A stretch of 64,000 nt of DNA, taken from positions 177,695 through 241,694 of the forward strand of contig NZ_JACHIG010000002.1 of assembly GCF_014203095.1 (NCBI RefSeq), in the 5' to 3' direction. The translations under genes were made by a program, and so were the position numbers. Of this stretch, positions 51,489 to 60,726 are shown piece after piece. The notes under the pieces were generated by a model. The model worked only from the letters and a program-made list of their open reading frames with translations, did no database searches and was not told the DNA's origin. Numbering within the stretch: position 1 is the stretch's first letter; the number at the start of each line of letters is the position of its first letter. Origin of the DNA: Prosthecobacter vanneervenii (GTDB taxonomy: Bacteria; Verrucomicrobiota; Verrucomicrobiia; Verrucomicrobiales; Verrucomicrobiaceae).

Positions 51489-52664
51489 ATGGATTACGAC
51501 AACAAGATTTCCACCATCATTCGCGACCTGCCGCGCTCCGGCATCCGCGATTTCTTTGAGCTCGTCATCGGCCGCTCCGACGTCATCTCCCTTGGCGTAG
51601 GCGAGCCCGACAAGCCCACTCCCTGGCCCATTCGCGAGGCGGTCATCCGCTCCCTGGAGAAAGGCCAGACCAGCTACACCTCCAATCTCGGCCTCGAAGC
51701 CCTGCGCGTAGGTATCAGCGAATACGTCACCAAGCACTTCCGCACCACGTATGACCCCAAGACGGAGATCCTCGTGACGGTGGGTGTTTCTGAGGCGCTG
51801 GACATCGCCTTCCGCGCGGTGCTCAATCCGGGAGATGAGGTGATCTATCATGAGCCCTGCTACGTTTCCTACAGCCCAAGCATCAAGATGGCCTACGGTG
51901 TGCCCGTCGTGGTGCAGACGCGGGAGGAGAATGAGTTTGCTCTCATGGCTGAGGATGTGGAGAAGGCCATCACGCCAAAGACGAAGGTCATCGCGCTGAA
52001 CTTCCCCACCAACCCCACCGGCGGCATCATGCCGCACGAGGAGCTGGCCAAGATCGCCGCACTGGCGGTGAAGCATGACCTCTTTGTCTTCACTGACGAG
52101 ATCTATAGCGAGCTGCTCTATGACGGCCGTCAGCACAAGAGCATCGTGGAGTTTCCCGGCATGCGTGAGCGCACCGTGCTGCTCCACGGCTTCAGCAAGG
52201 CCTTTGCCATGACCGGCTGGCGCCTTGGCTATGCCTGCGCCCCGGCCCCGCTGCGCGAGGCCATGATGAAAATCCACCAGTACTGCATGCTCTGCGCCCC
52301 GATCATGAGCCAGATGGCCGGCATCGAGGCGCTCAAGATGGGCGAGGCCGCCTACGAGGACATGCGCCAGAGCTACGAGCAGCGGCGCAATCTCATCGTG
52401 AGCCGCCTCAATGGCATGGGCCTGCACTGCTTCAATCCGGGCGGGGCATTCTATGTCTTCCCTGAGATCCGCAGCACCGGACTGACCAGCAAAGAATTCG
52501 CCATCCAGCTTCTGGAAAAAAAGAGCGTGGCCGTAGTTCCTGGCAGCGCTTTCAGCAGTGCAGGGGAAGGCTTCGTCCGCTGCTGCTACGCCACGGCACC
52601 GGAACTCATCGCCAAGGCCATGGATCTCATGGAAGAGTTTGTGAACGAGGTGTGCGGCAAGTAG
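51489..52664 (+). CDS. Class I/II pyridoxal-phosphate aminotransferase
   Basis: A 391-aa cytoplasmic fold-type I aminotransferase. Motifs are ISLGVGEPDKPTP, the Tyr-containing GQTSYTSNLGLEALR, NFPTNPTGGIMP (the Asn that contacts PLP), FTDEIYSELLYDG (Asp and Tyr ring contacts), the Schiff-base lysine in GFSKAFAMTGWRLGY (Lys237) and the C-terminal FVRCCYAT containing the carboxylate-binding Arg. The closest general class is the AspC/ArAT-like subgroup, but specificity cannot be decided. It is linked to the Lrp-type regulator and ends in a terminator hairpin shared with a convergent gene. Confidence 0.92.
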   Translation: MDYDNKISTIIRDLPRSGIRDFFELVIGRSDVISLGVGEPDKPTPWPIREAVIRSLEKGQTSYTSNLGLEALRVGISEYVTKHFRTTYDPKTEILVTVGVSEALDIAFRAVLNPGDEVIYHEPCYVSYSPSIKMAYGVPVVVQTREENEFALMAEDVEKAITPKTKVIALNFPTNPTGGIMPHEELAKIAALAVKHDLFVFTDEIYSELLYDGRQHKSIVEFPGMRERTVLLHGFSKAFAMTGWRLGYACAPAPLREAMMKIHQYCMLCAPIMSQMAGIEALKMGEAAYEDMRQSYEQRRNLIVSRLNGMGLHCFNPGGAFYVFPEIRSTGLTSKEFAIQLLEKKSVAVVPGSAFSSAGEGFVRCCYATAPELIAKAMDLMEEFVNEVCGK

Positions 52665-52690
52665 CGCTTCTCCGCTCAAACAGATTCGTC

Positions 52691-52742
52691 AGGCCTGCAG
52701 GCAAACGCACTTCTGGTGCTTGTCTGCAGGCCTTTCTCTTTT
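52691..52742. terminator. Hairpin terminator between convergent genes
   Basis: A 10-bp perfect stem AGGCCTGCAG / CTGCAGGCCT with a 23-nt loop is followed on the + strand by TTCTCTTTT. It lies between the aminotransferase stop and the convergent DUF1552 gene stop. Confidence 0.75.
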
Positions 52743-52748
52743 CAGCGA

Positions 52749-54029
52749 TCAAGCCACCAGCCCCGGCAGGCTCGTGCTTGTGCTCGATCCAAACGCATCG
52801 GCCTCGATCCCCATCCGCTGGAGCATCTGCACAAAGAGATTGCACATCGGCTGGTTGTTCTTGGCATCAAACGCCAGGTGCTGGCCATGCTTGAATCCAC
52901 CGCCCGCAAAGAGCAGCGGCAGGTTGTGCCAGTCATGGCTGTTGGCATTGCCCAGGTTGCTGCCCAGAAGGATCATGGTGTTGTCCAACAAAGTGCCGTT
53001 GGCTTCCTTCTTGGCCTTGAGAGCGGTAAGCAGACCGTTGAAGGCTTCAAACTCGGCGCGCTCGATGCGCTGCAACTGCTCGATCTTCTCCGGGTCCTGG
53101 CCGTGGTGGGAGAGATTGTGATGAGCCATCGTCACTCCCTTCACCAGCGGCACATCTCCCCTGCCCTGGATGAGCACGGTGATGGCGCGCGTGCTGTCCG
53201 TCTGCAAGGCCAGCGGGATGAGGTCAAACAGCAGGCGCATGCGGGCGATGAGGTCGGCCTCGTTTTCCACATCGGTGGGCGGCTTGGCGTCCACCTTGGG
53301 CTTGGGCTTCTGCACCCAGGCTTCAGACTTCAGCATTCGCTCCTCCATCTCGCGCACCGAGGTGTAGTACTCATCCAGCTTCTCCTTGTCGGCTGCGCCC
53401 ACACGATTCTCGAACCTCTTGGCCTCGGCCATCACGGTGTCCATGATACTGCGTCCTTCCTTCAGCTTGCGCATCTGGTTGCTGATCTCAACGGGTGTTC
53501 CATCGAGGAAGAGTTTGGCAAAGACCTGCGAGGGCTTTGAACTGGACGGCACCATGACACCGCTGCGTGTGTAGCTCTGGCTGCCCTGCCCCGCCGTGCT
53601 GAGCACCAGCGAGGGATAGCGCGTCTCATGGCCGATCTTTTCAGCCACCAGCTGATCGATGGAGACCGTGTTGCGAAACCCACCGAGCCCCGGACCGCGT
53701 GCCGAGGTGAGCCAGGTCTGCTCAGAGGTATGCCCATCCGCACCAGCCTGGTCCGGGTGAGAGACCCCGGAGAGCACGGTGAAGTCATCCCGGTGATCCT
53801 TCAGCGTCTCCAGATAAGGTGTCAGCGTGTAGGCCCGGCCGGTCTCCTTCGGGAAAAACGACGGGCCGTATATGCCGAGAGAGGCACAGGCAAACACCAT
53901 GCGCTTGGGAGGCGTGGCTCCTGCTGCACTGGTGAGGCGCGGCATCATGGCCTCCAAAAACGGCAGGGCCAGCGAGACACCTGAGCCATGCAGAAAGGCG
54001 CGGCGGGAAAGGGCTGGGCGTGTGATCAT
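52749..54029 (-). CDS. DUF1552 (TAT-exported) protein, second copy
   Basis: A 426-aa DUF1552 family protein. The twin-arginine signal is ALSRRAFLHGSGVSLALPF. Motifs parallel the copy at 48 kb: MVFACASLGIYGPSFFP, KLDEYYTSVREMEERMLK, LALQTDSTRAITVLIQG and the ending MILLGSNLGNANSHDWHNLP. It follows its DUF1592 partner gene by 32 bp on the minus strand, so the two form one operon in the reverse gene order of the first DUF1501 pair but the same functional pairing. Predicted to be periplasmic; function unknown. Confidence 0.88.
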   Translation of the reverse strand: MITRPALSRRAFLHGSGVSLALPFLEAMMPRLTSAAGATPPKRMVFACASLGIYGPSFFPKETGRAYTLTPYLETLKDHRDDFTVLSGVSHPDQAGADGHTSEQTWLTSARGPGLGGFRNTVSIDQLVAEKIGHETRYPSLVLSTAGQGSQSYTRSGVMVPSSSKPSQVFAKLFLDGTPVEISNQMRKLKEGRSIMDTVMAEAKRFENRVGAADKEKLDEYYTSVREMEERMLKSEAWVQKPKPKVDAKPPTDVENEADLIARMRLLFDLIPLALQTDSTRAITVLIQGRGDVPLVKGVTMAHHNLSHHGQDPEKIEQLQRIERAEFEAFNGLLTALKAKKEANGTLLDNTMILLGSNLGNANSHDWHNLPLLFAGGGFKHGQHLAFDAKNNQPMCNLFVQMLQRMGIEADAFGSSTSTSLPGLVA

Positions 54030-54061
54030 AGGTGTGTAAGGCGGCTGGAGTAAAACGTTGG

Positions 54062-56521
54062 CTACTTGCTCAAAAACAAAGGTGACTGCACCACTGCATG
54101 CACCAGGGTGCGCAGGCCGGAGCCCTCGGCTTGGGTCTGGTTGGCGATGGTGTCGATGGCTTCGCGATCAGCAAACTGGATGCCTGCACCGGTGCCGTAG
54201 GTGACGAGGCTGCCTGCTAGTGCTCGCAGCACCTGATCCTGCTGCCCGAGGAGGAGCTGCTTGAAGTCGCGTATGTCTTTGAAGGTGCGGCCGTCTGCCA
54301 GCTCTCCGCTGGCATCCACCGGCAGCCCTTCTTTGTACTGCCAGATGTTCTGCCCGCGCAGCTTGCGCTTGGCGTTGGCTCCCTTCTCATTGGAGCGGTA
54401 GTTCTCACGGTAGCCACCGATGACGTCGAAACTCTCAAGCGCAAAGCCGGGAGGATCGATGTTCTTGTGGCAAGAGGCGCAGGATTCACTGTCGCGGTGC
54501 TTGGTCAGCTGCTCGCGAATGGTGGTGGAGCCCCGGGTGTCCGGCTCGATGCCACCCACACTGGCGGGCGGCGGAGGCGGGGGCTGCCCCAGCAGGTGCT
54601 TCATGACCCACGCACCGCGCAGCACGGGAGAGGTGACGGTGCCATTGGCCGTGACCTTCAGCACACTTGCATGAGTCAGCACACCGCCACGCGGACTGCC
54701 TGCAGGGAGCGAGACACGGCGGAACTGCTCTCCTGAGATGCCCGGCACCTCATAATGCTCTGCCAGACGATTGTTCAGCATGGCAAAGTCGCTTTGGATG
54801 AAATTGGCCACCGGCAGGTTGTGCTTGAGCAGCTCGCTGAAAAAAGCCTCTGTCTCCGTGACCATGCCCAGCTTCAGCAGCATGTCGTACTCAGGGTAGA
54901 GCTTGGCATCGGGAGCCGTGGCGTCGATGTTCCGCAGCTCCAGCCACTGGCCGACAAAGTTGGTCACGAAAGCTGCCGATCGCGGGCTCTTGAGCAGGCG
55001 CTCAGTCTGTGCTTTGAGGACTGCTGACTTGAGGATCTGGCCAGAAGCCGCCGCCTTCATGAGTTCATCATCCGGCATGGAGCTGGTGAGAAAGTAAGAC
55101 AGACGAGAAGCCACGGCATAGGGGCTCAGCCTGCCGGGGTGCTCCTCAAGCAGCAGAAAGGCGGGAGAGGTGAGAATGGCGCGCAGACCGAGGCGCATGG
55201 CCTCCTCAAAGCCACGACCTGCGTCGAGCGCCTGGGTGGCGAGTGCGATGTATGGCGCAGCCTCATCGGCCTCCAGCGGGCGGCGAAAGGCACGGGAGGC
55301 AAAGCTCTGCAGCCCGGTGCTGACAGACTGGCGTACATCCTGGGGGGCCAATTCATAGCCGAGCGGTTTGCCATCGCGGAACTTGCGCTGTTTTTCATCC
55401 AGCTCTTTCAGCGGCACATCTCCGAGGGCTTTTTTCAGGCTGGCAGGCGGCCACTCCGAGGCAAGCGGGCCTTCCACCTCGATCCACTGCATGGCGATGC
55501 CCGAGCCCTGAAACTCTGCGGCTCCCACGTTGTAGATATTCTGCCCTTTTTTATCGCGGCCCACGTAGTCGCAGTTTACGACGATATGCTCGGTACCGTC
55601 CAGGCGTGCGGTAAACTCAAACTCACGCGGCTTGTCTGCGGGCAGCTCGCAGTAGCTGAGGAGACGCTTGAGCTTGTAGTTGTTGGCGTAAACCATGACA
55701 GTGAGGGGCTGCCCCTCGGTCTGAAAAGCATTGCCCGAGAGCCGGATGCGGTACAGTCCCGGCCCGGGGATGCGACACTGCTTCAGGCCCACCAGATAGT
55801 CTCCCGTGGTGAACATGATGACCTCCTTGTCCGTCTCCCGGAACATGACTCGGTGCCCGCTCTTGGGGTTCGTTTTGTCGCTGAGCGTGCCGGGCGGAGT
55901 GTCCAGGTTTTTGCGAATGGCCGGCTCGTCTTTATACGAGTAGCGCTTGTTGATGCCCTCCGGACGGCGGCTCAGCACGATAGCCGCATCCAGCGCGGCA
56001 TCGGCCGCCTCCAGGTATTTCTCGATCTGGAGCTGGGAGAAGCGCAGCCCCTCCGCCACCGTGTCAAAGCCATGCATCGGCGTGTCCTCGGGCAGGATGT
56101 GCTTCAGCGGCAACGAGATGCCCAGAAGATCGTGCACGGTGTTTTCATACTCCGTGCGGTTCAGCCGGCGAAGCAGGGTGCGGCCGTTGTTTGCCTGCTG
56201 CGCCCGCTCGTAGCCACTGAGCGGCGTCTTGAGTGCCGCGAGAAATTGACGCTGATCTCCAGCCTCCGGCCGGGGCTTTTTGGCAGGCGGCATCTCCCCC
56301 TTTCCCACCCGGTCAAAGACCTTCACCCAGGTGTCGAAGTTCTTTTTGTCGTCAGGAGCAAACTTCAGCGCCGAGAGGTCCAGCCCGCCTTTTTTGACAT
56401 CGCCATCGTGGCACTCGGTGCAGTGCTGCTCTAGAAAGGGCGCAACGGGAGGCATTGCTCCATGTGCACTGGCAAGCGCGATAAGCAAAAAGGCGGATGC
56501 AAAAACGGGAGGGCGTGACAT
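54062..56521 (-). CDS. DUF1592/DUF1588 multi-domain protein, second copy
   Basis: An 819-aa exported protein with signal peptide (about residues 1-22, MSRPPVFASAFLLIALA). Order is PSCyt1-like QHCTECHDGDVKKGGLDLS, DUF1587 (RRLNRTEYENTVHDLLGI), a carbohydrate-binding-like insert of about 170 residues (PGPGLYRIRLSGNAF, HIVVNCDYVG) absent from the copy at 45 kb, then DUF1595, DUF1592 (ASRLSYFLTSSMPDDEL), DUF1588 with SCASCHKNIDPPGFAL, and DUF1585. CTECH and CASCH are possible haem c sites. ATG 56521 is preferred over 56563 because it starts a clean signal peptide. Partner of the DUF1552 gene downstream. Confidence 0.88.
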   Translation of the reverse strand: MSRPPVFASAFLLIALASAHGAMPPVAPFLEQHCTECHDGDVKKGGLDLSALKFAPDDKKNFDTWVKVFDRVGKGEMPPAKKPRPEAGDQRQFLAALKTPLSGYERAQQANNGRTLLRRLNRTEYENTVHDLLGISLPLKHILPEDTPMHGFDTVAEGLRFSQLQIEKYLEAADAALDAAIVLSRRPEGINKRYSYKDEPAIRKNLDTPPGTLSDKTNPKSGHRVMFRETDKEVIMFTTGDYLVGLKQCRIPGPGLYRIRLSGNAFQTEGQPLTVMVYANNYKLKRLLSYCELPADKPREFEFTARLDGTEHIVVNCDYVGRDKKGQNIYNVGAAEFQGSGIAMQWIEVEGPLASEWPPASLKKALGDVPLKELDEKQRKFRDGKPLGYELAPQDVRQSVSTGLQSFASRAFRRPLEADEAAPYIALATQALDAGRGFEEAMRLGLRAILTSPAFLLLEEHPGRLSPYAVASRLSYFLTSSMPDDELMKAAASGQILKSAVLKAQTERLLKSPRSAAFVTNFVGQWLELRNIDATAPDAKLYPEYDMLLKLGMVTETEAFFSELLKHNLPVANFIQSDFAMLNNRLAEHYEVPGISGEQFRRVSLPAGSPRGGVLTHASVLKVTANGTVTSPVLRGAWVMKHLLGQPPPPPPASVGGIEPDTRGSTTIREQLTKHRDSESCASCHKNIDPPGFALESFDVIGGYRENYRSNEKGANAKRKLRGQNIWQYKEGLPVDASGELADGRTFKDIRDFKQLLLGQQDQVLRALAGSLVTYGTGAGIQFADREAIDTIANQTQAEGSGLRTLVHAVVQSPLFLSK

Positions 56522-56632
56522 GGCAAAAGCTGCAAGGGCAGGAACGTGCGGGGATCTTGCCAAATTGCACCGGAAACAGGCAAGCTTTTTGGCATGCCTG
56601 TCCCTTTTCTGGAATCTGGCTGCCCGTGATCC

Positions 56633-57508
56633 TTACTTCCCTTTCTTCTGCTTCTCCCATTCCGTGAGAAACGCCTTCTCCCGATCCAGCACATAGCTCA
56701 TGTAGCCTGTGGGATCGATGAAAGGGTTCTCCTTTCCTCTGCCGAGGTGCGCATGCTTGGCCTCCATGCCATAGTAGCCGCCGTGGGCGCCCAGAAAAAG
56801 GTCCACGGGCAGAGCCTTGAGGGTGCGAAAGGTCATTTCGTAATCAGTGGCGATAGAGGGGTAGTTCTTGTTGCCCACCAGAATATAGCCGGGGTTCACA
56901 TTCGGGCTGCCGATGACGACGGCGTTCAGCGCCTTGCCGCCGTCCATGACCTTCATCGTCCAGGTGGTGCAGCCGGGGGTATGGCCGGCCGTGCGGCGGG
57001 CCACCAGCACGGCGTCTCCCAGCTTCACCTCCTCGCCATCCTTCAGCCGGTGGTCCACCTTGGCGGCTGGAAACTGCGTGTAGTCCCCCTTGCCCACTCG
57101 CGATTTTGACGCACCGCCGCGCTCCACCACATCAGCGTCCTCATCCATTACATAATACTTCGCACCGGTGAGTTTGAGCATCTCCGCGCTGCCCGCGCAG
57201 TGGTCCGAATGAGCATGGCTGATGAGCAAAATGCGAATGTCCGTCAATTTAAAGCCCAGCTTTTCCACGCTGTCTCGGATCAGTGGCACGGACTCCTCCA
57301 GGCTGCTGTTGATCAGCACATGCCCCTGAGGTGTGGTGATGAGGTAGGAGGCCAGATCTCGCGACCCCACATAATAAAGATTGTCAGCGATGCGGTGCGG
57401 CGGAAACGGCTGCGTCCAGGCGGCGGTGTCGATCCCATACGCCCCCAAGGGCAGCAGGCTCAGCAGCAGCAGATGGAAAAAGGAGCGAATAAAACGAGTG
57501 TCAGTCAT
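56633..57508 (-). CDS. Subclass B3-like metallo-beta-lactamase-fold hydrolase
   Basis: A 291-aa exported protein with signal peptide (residues about 1-25). The metal-binding set fits subclass B3: His98, His100, Asp102 and His103 in SHAHSDHCAGS, His176 in RTAGHTPGCTTW, and His242 in FLGAHGGYYGME. The fold-specific VINSSLEESVPLI stretch follows an early strand. B3 enzymes hydrolyse beta-lactams in the periplasm, but related proteins act on other substrates, so activity must be tested. The start codon overlaps the stop of the upstream peptidase gene by 8 nt, so the two are co-expressed. No regulator of beta-lactamase type is adjacent. Confidence 0.87.
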   Translation of the reverse strand: MTDTRFIRSFFHLLLLSLLPLGAYGIDTAAWTQPFPPHRIADNLYYVGSRDLASYLITTPQGHVLINSSLEESVPLIRDSVEKLGFKLTDIRILLISHAHSDHCAGSAEMLKLTGAKYYVMDEDADVVERGGASKSRVGKGDYTQFPAAKVDHRLKDGEEVKLGDAVLVARRTAGHTPGCTTWTMKVMDGGKALNAVVIGSPNVNPGYILVGNKNYPSIATDYEMTFRTLKALPVDLFLGAHGGYYGMEAKHAHLGRGKENPFIDPTGYMSYVLDREKAFLTEWEKQKKGK

Positions 57509-58547
57509 GGGATGGAATGGGTGTGCCGAGAATCTTCATTCGCTGCTCGTTGTTGAGCTTGCGCATATCATGGACCTCGCGATGAAACGCCTCCAGATCG
57601 CCTCCTTTTTCCTTGAGAAGACGCTCAAAGCCCGGAACCATGGTGAAATAGGTGGCCACGGTGTTGATGCGCGCATTGTTCCATGTCCTGGCTGCATGAT
57701 GGATGTGCAGCTTCACATAGGGACCATCAGCGAGGGCCTTGCGCAGCATGTCATCAAAGATCCGCTGCTTGGCCTTGCGCTCCTCTTCCACACTGGGGTA
57801 GCTGCCAGCATAGACGGCTTTCAGTTTCTCGCGGGTGCTGAGCATGAGGTGCACCACCTCCCGCTGCTTGCTCAGATTGGCTTCATAGGCACGCAGGGTT
57901 TTAAAATCTCCCTTGGAGCGCAGCCAGCGGCGGACGCCGTCTTCGGCATTGGCGGTGGCAAAGGCCTCGTTGAAATCAGTATCCCCAGGCACAAAGACCT
58001 TGGCGTGCGTCAGTTCGTGGAAAATCAGCTCGGCCAGATCGGCATCGCTGCGGTGCAGGAAGGTGTTCAGCACCGGGTCTGCCAGGTATCCCAGGGTGGA
58101 GTAGGCCTCCACGCCGCCCATGAAGACATCATACCCTTTGGCCTTGAGCTTGTCCGCCTCCTGGCGTGCGTCTTTTTCATCAAAAAAGCCTCGGTACTTC
58201 AGGCTGCCCACCAGGGGGTACCACCACTTTTTCCCCTCCACGGAAAACTCCGGCGCGGCATATACCACCCAGACCACGTAGGGCCGCTGGAGATCGCAGT
58301 ATTTGCCAAAGCTCTTGGTGGGCAGGTGCAGATCGCTCGCCGCAAAGGCCCGCAGCTCCTCGATGAGCTTCAGGCGCTGCTTCACGTGCTCCGCCACGCT
58401 GGGATCCGCCAGCGCCTCGGCATTGGGCCGGGATTTCCGCCAGATCTCGGACTGGCCGCTGAACGCCTGGGTGTAAAATTTCACCGTGCTGCACGCACAA
58501 AGCAGAAGGACGGGCAGCAGAGCGAACCAGTTGCGCGTTAAAATCAT
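57501..58547 (-). CDS. Predicted aminopeptidase lipoprotein (COG4324-like)
   Basis: A 348-aa lipoprotein: a short hydrophobic signal ending LLLCAC, with acylated Cys19. The body matches the predicted zinc aminopeptidase family by GGVEAYSTLGYLADPVLNTF and the metal site ELIFHELTHAKVFVP (HELTH at residues 177-181), with a Glu in FNEAFATANAEDG as a likely third ligand. It should face the periplasm. ATG 58547 is used because it gives the lipobox signal; frames further upstream would overlap the divergent uxaC promoter. It is co-transcribed with the metallo-beta-lactamase-like gene. Catalytic activity is predicted only. Confidence 0.85.
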   Translation of the reverse strand: MILTRNWFALLPVLLLCACSTVKFYTQAFSGQSEIWRKSRPNAEALADPSVAEHVKQRLKLIEELRAFAASDLHLPTKSFGKYCDLQRPYVVWVVYAAPEFSVEGKKWWYPLVGSLKYRGFFDEKDARQEADKLKAKGYDVFMGGVEAYSTLGYLADPVLNTFLHRSDADLAELIFHELTHAKVFVPGDTDFNEAFATANAEDGVRRWLRSKGDFKTLRAYEANLSKQREVVHLMLSTREKLKAVYAGSYPSVEEERKAKQRIFDDMLRKALADGPYVKLHIHHAARTWNNARINTVATYFTMVPGFERLLKEKGGDLEAFHREVHDMRKLNNEQRMKILGTPIPSHD

Positions 58548-58587
58548 CCTGCCAGTGTAGGGCATCCACTCCAACCGACAAACATCA

Positions 58588-59994
58588 ATGTCCTTCATCC
58601 ACGACGATTTTCTGCTCTCCACCAAGTCTGCCAGCCGCCTCTACCACACCTTTGCCAAAGACGAGCCCATCCTGGACTACCATAATCACCTGCCGCCGAA
58701 GGACATCGCGGAAAACCGCCAGTTCAAGAACCTCTTCGAAATCTGGCTGGAGGGCGACCACTACAAATGGCGCGCCATGCGCTGCAACGGTGTCCCCGAG
58801 GAGTTCATCACCGGCAAGGCCTCCCCGCGCGACAAATTCCTCGCCTGGGCCAAAACCGTCCCCCACACCCTGCGTAATCCCCTCTACCACTGGACCCACC
58901 TGGAGCTGAAGCGCTACTTTGGCATCGACACCCTGCTGGATGAAAAGACCGCCCCCGCCATCTGGGAGCAGACCGAGGCCGCCCTGGCCAAGCCCGAGAT
59001 GAGCGCCCGCGGCATCCTCCGCACGCAGAAGGTGAAGGCCCTCTGCACCACCGACGATCCCATCGACGACCTCGCCCACCACCAGAAATGCGCCGCAGAC
59101 GGCTTTGAAGTCGGCGTGTATCCCACCTTCCGCCCGGACAAGGCCCTCGCCGTCCACCTCCCTGAAGCCTGGAATGCGTGGTGCGACAAGCTCAGCTCCG
59201 CCAGTGGCATCGAGGTGAAAAGCTACGCCTCCCTGCTCGATGCTCTCAAGCAGCGCCACGACTTCTTCCACAGTGTCGGTGGCCGCCTCAGCGACCACGG
59301 CCTGAACTACTGCCACTCCAATTTCGTCAGTGATGCTGAAGCCGAGCGCATCTTCCAGAAAGCCCGCTCAGGCACCGCCGCCAGCGCCCAGGAGCAGGAC
59401 CAGTTTGCCAGCAACATCATGCTCCACATAGGCCGCCTCAATGCCGCCCGCGGATGGACCATGCAGCTGCACCTCGGCCCTGTGCGCAACAACAACAGCC
59501 GCCTGGCCCGCGAGATCGGCGCAGACGTCGGCTGCGACAGCATCGGCGACTACCTGCAGGCGGAGACGCTCTCCCGCTTCCTGGACCGCTTGGACACCGA
59601 AAACGCCCTGCCCAAGACCGTGCTCTACAACGTCAACCCCGCGCACAACTACGTCTTCGGCACCATGGCAGGAAACTTCGCCGACGGCACGACGCCCGGC
59701 AAAGTCCAGTTTGGCTCCGGCTGGTGGTTCGTCGATCAGAAGGAAGGCATGGAGTGGCAGATCAATGCCCTCAGCAATCTCGGCCTCCTCAGCCGCTTCA
59801 TCGGCATGCTCACCGACAGCCGCAGTTTCATGAGCTTCCCCCGCCATGAGTACTTCCGCCGCACGCTCTGCAACCTCCTTGGCGCAGACATCGAAGGCGG
59901 CCTTATTCCAAACGATGACGCCCTCGTCGGCAGCATGGTGAAGAACATCTGCTACGCGAATGCGAAGGCTTACCTGGGGCTGAAGGTGTCCTGA
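58588..59994 (+). CDS. uxaC: Glucuronate isomerase
   Basis: A 468-aa UxaC enzyme that interconverts D-glucuronate and D-fructuronate (and galacturonate/tagaturonate) in the cytoplasm. Characteristic motifs are PILDYHNHLPPKDIAENR near the N-terminus, MRCNGVPEEFITG, HTLRNPLYHWTHLELKRYF, CTTDDPIDDL, MQLHLGPVRNNNSRL, GCDSIGDYLQAE and the C-terminal MLTDSRSFMSFPRHEYFRR. Length matches the family. No other uronate-pathway gene is in the window, so it stands alone. It is divergent from the lipoprotein peptidase gene with a 40-bp gap. Confidence 0.96.
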   Translation: MSFIHDDFLLSTKSASRLYHTFAKDEPILDYHNHLPPKDIAENRQFKNLFEIWLEGDHYKWRAMRCNGVPEEFITGKASPRDKFLAWAKTVPHTLRNPLYHWTHLELKRYFGIDTLLDEKTAPAIWEQTEAALAKPEMSARGILRTQKVKALCTTDDPIDDLAHHQKCAADGFEVGVYPTFRPDKALAVHLPEAWNAWCDKLSSASGIEVKSYASLLDALKQRHDFFHSVGGRLSDHGLNYCHSNFVSDAEAERIFQKARSGTAASAQEQDQFASNIMLHIGRLNAARGWTMQLHLGPVRNNNSRLAREIGADVGCDSIGDYLQAETLSRFLDRLDTENALPKTVLYNVNPAHNYVFGTMAGNFADGTTPGKVQFGSGWWFVDQKEGMEWQINALSNLGLLSRFIGMLTDSRSFMSFPRHEYFRRTLCNLLGADIEGGLIPNDDALVGSMVKNICYANAKAYLGLKVS

Positions 59995-60000
59995 TCATAC

Positions 60001-60663
60001 TTAGCCCCTCTGCCGGGTGCGTGTTGTTCTTTGATCCTCAAAAAGCGCTTGCTTCAACATGTGGGAATACTTCCACTGTTGAAGCGAGTCGAACGCCACA
60101 AACTGGTGGAGGCAGATGATCAGCCAGAAATGAAACTGGTAGAAGCCCTTTGAGCACTTGTGCCGCAGCCGCCGCTGCGCCACCCACGCTCCCGGCCAGC
60201 CGCCCGCAAGCTCCAGCAGATGCAGATGCATCTCCGGGATGCGCCACGCATCCATGCGCGCCTTGCGCTTGTCACTTCGATATGCCGCATACGTGATCAG
60301 TGACAAAGCGCAGACGTAGGTCACCAGTCTCCACATTTCCCAGCCTGTCTGCCGCCACGCATAGGCAGGCAGCACCAGCAGAGCGCCCAGAAGGCACAGC
60401 CCAGTCAGACGGAGATCCTCCACCTCACGTACCTGCACTGCATTTTGCGCGCACGGGCGGCATTCGGCATCCAGCCCCCAGTTAAAGCGAATCTCCTCCC
60501 CCACCCTCGGCGTGTGGTGCCACCTGGAAAAATCACGCCGATGCAGAAACAGCCGCTTGTCGTTAAACTTCAGCCAGCCAAACCCCTTGTCCGCATGCCA
60601 CTCAACGACACGGGCCGTGTACTCAGGTTTGCGCGTTTCGGCGATCATTTTGGGAGGTGCCAT
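60001..60663 (-). CDS. Cold-shock-like domain fused to DUF1294 membrane protein
   Basis: A 220-aa protein. Residues about 15-65 form a cold-shock-type OB fold (YTARVVEWHADKGFGWLKF, then LFLHRRDF), the nucleic-acid-binding type. After a linker there are three or four membrane helices with the DUF1294 pattern YAAYRSDKRKARMDAWRIPE, LELAGGWPGAWVAQRRLRHK and FHFWLIICLHQ. CSD-DUF1294 fusions are known in other bacteria but their role is unclear. Start 60663 or an internal ATG at 60648 are both possible. It is tail-to-tail with uxaC. Confidence 0.82.
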   Translation of the reverse strand: MAPPKMIAETRKPEYTARVVEWHADKGFGWLKFNDKRLFLHRRDFSRWHHTPRVGEEIRFNWGLDAECRPCAQNAVQVREVEDLRLTGLCLLGALLVLPAYAWRQTGWEMWRLVTYVCALSLITYAAYRSDKRKARMDAWRIPEMHLHLLELAGGWPGAWVAQRRLRHKCSKGFYQFHFWLIICLHQFVAFDSLQQWKYSHMLKQALFEDQRTTRTRQRG

Positions 60664-60726
60664 GTCTGATGCGCCCCATCAGACGCGGCGAATTCCAAAG
60701 AGCAAGCTGCACCGTCTGCCGCCAGC

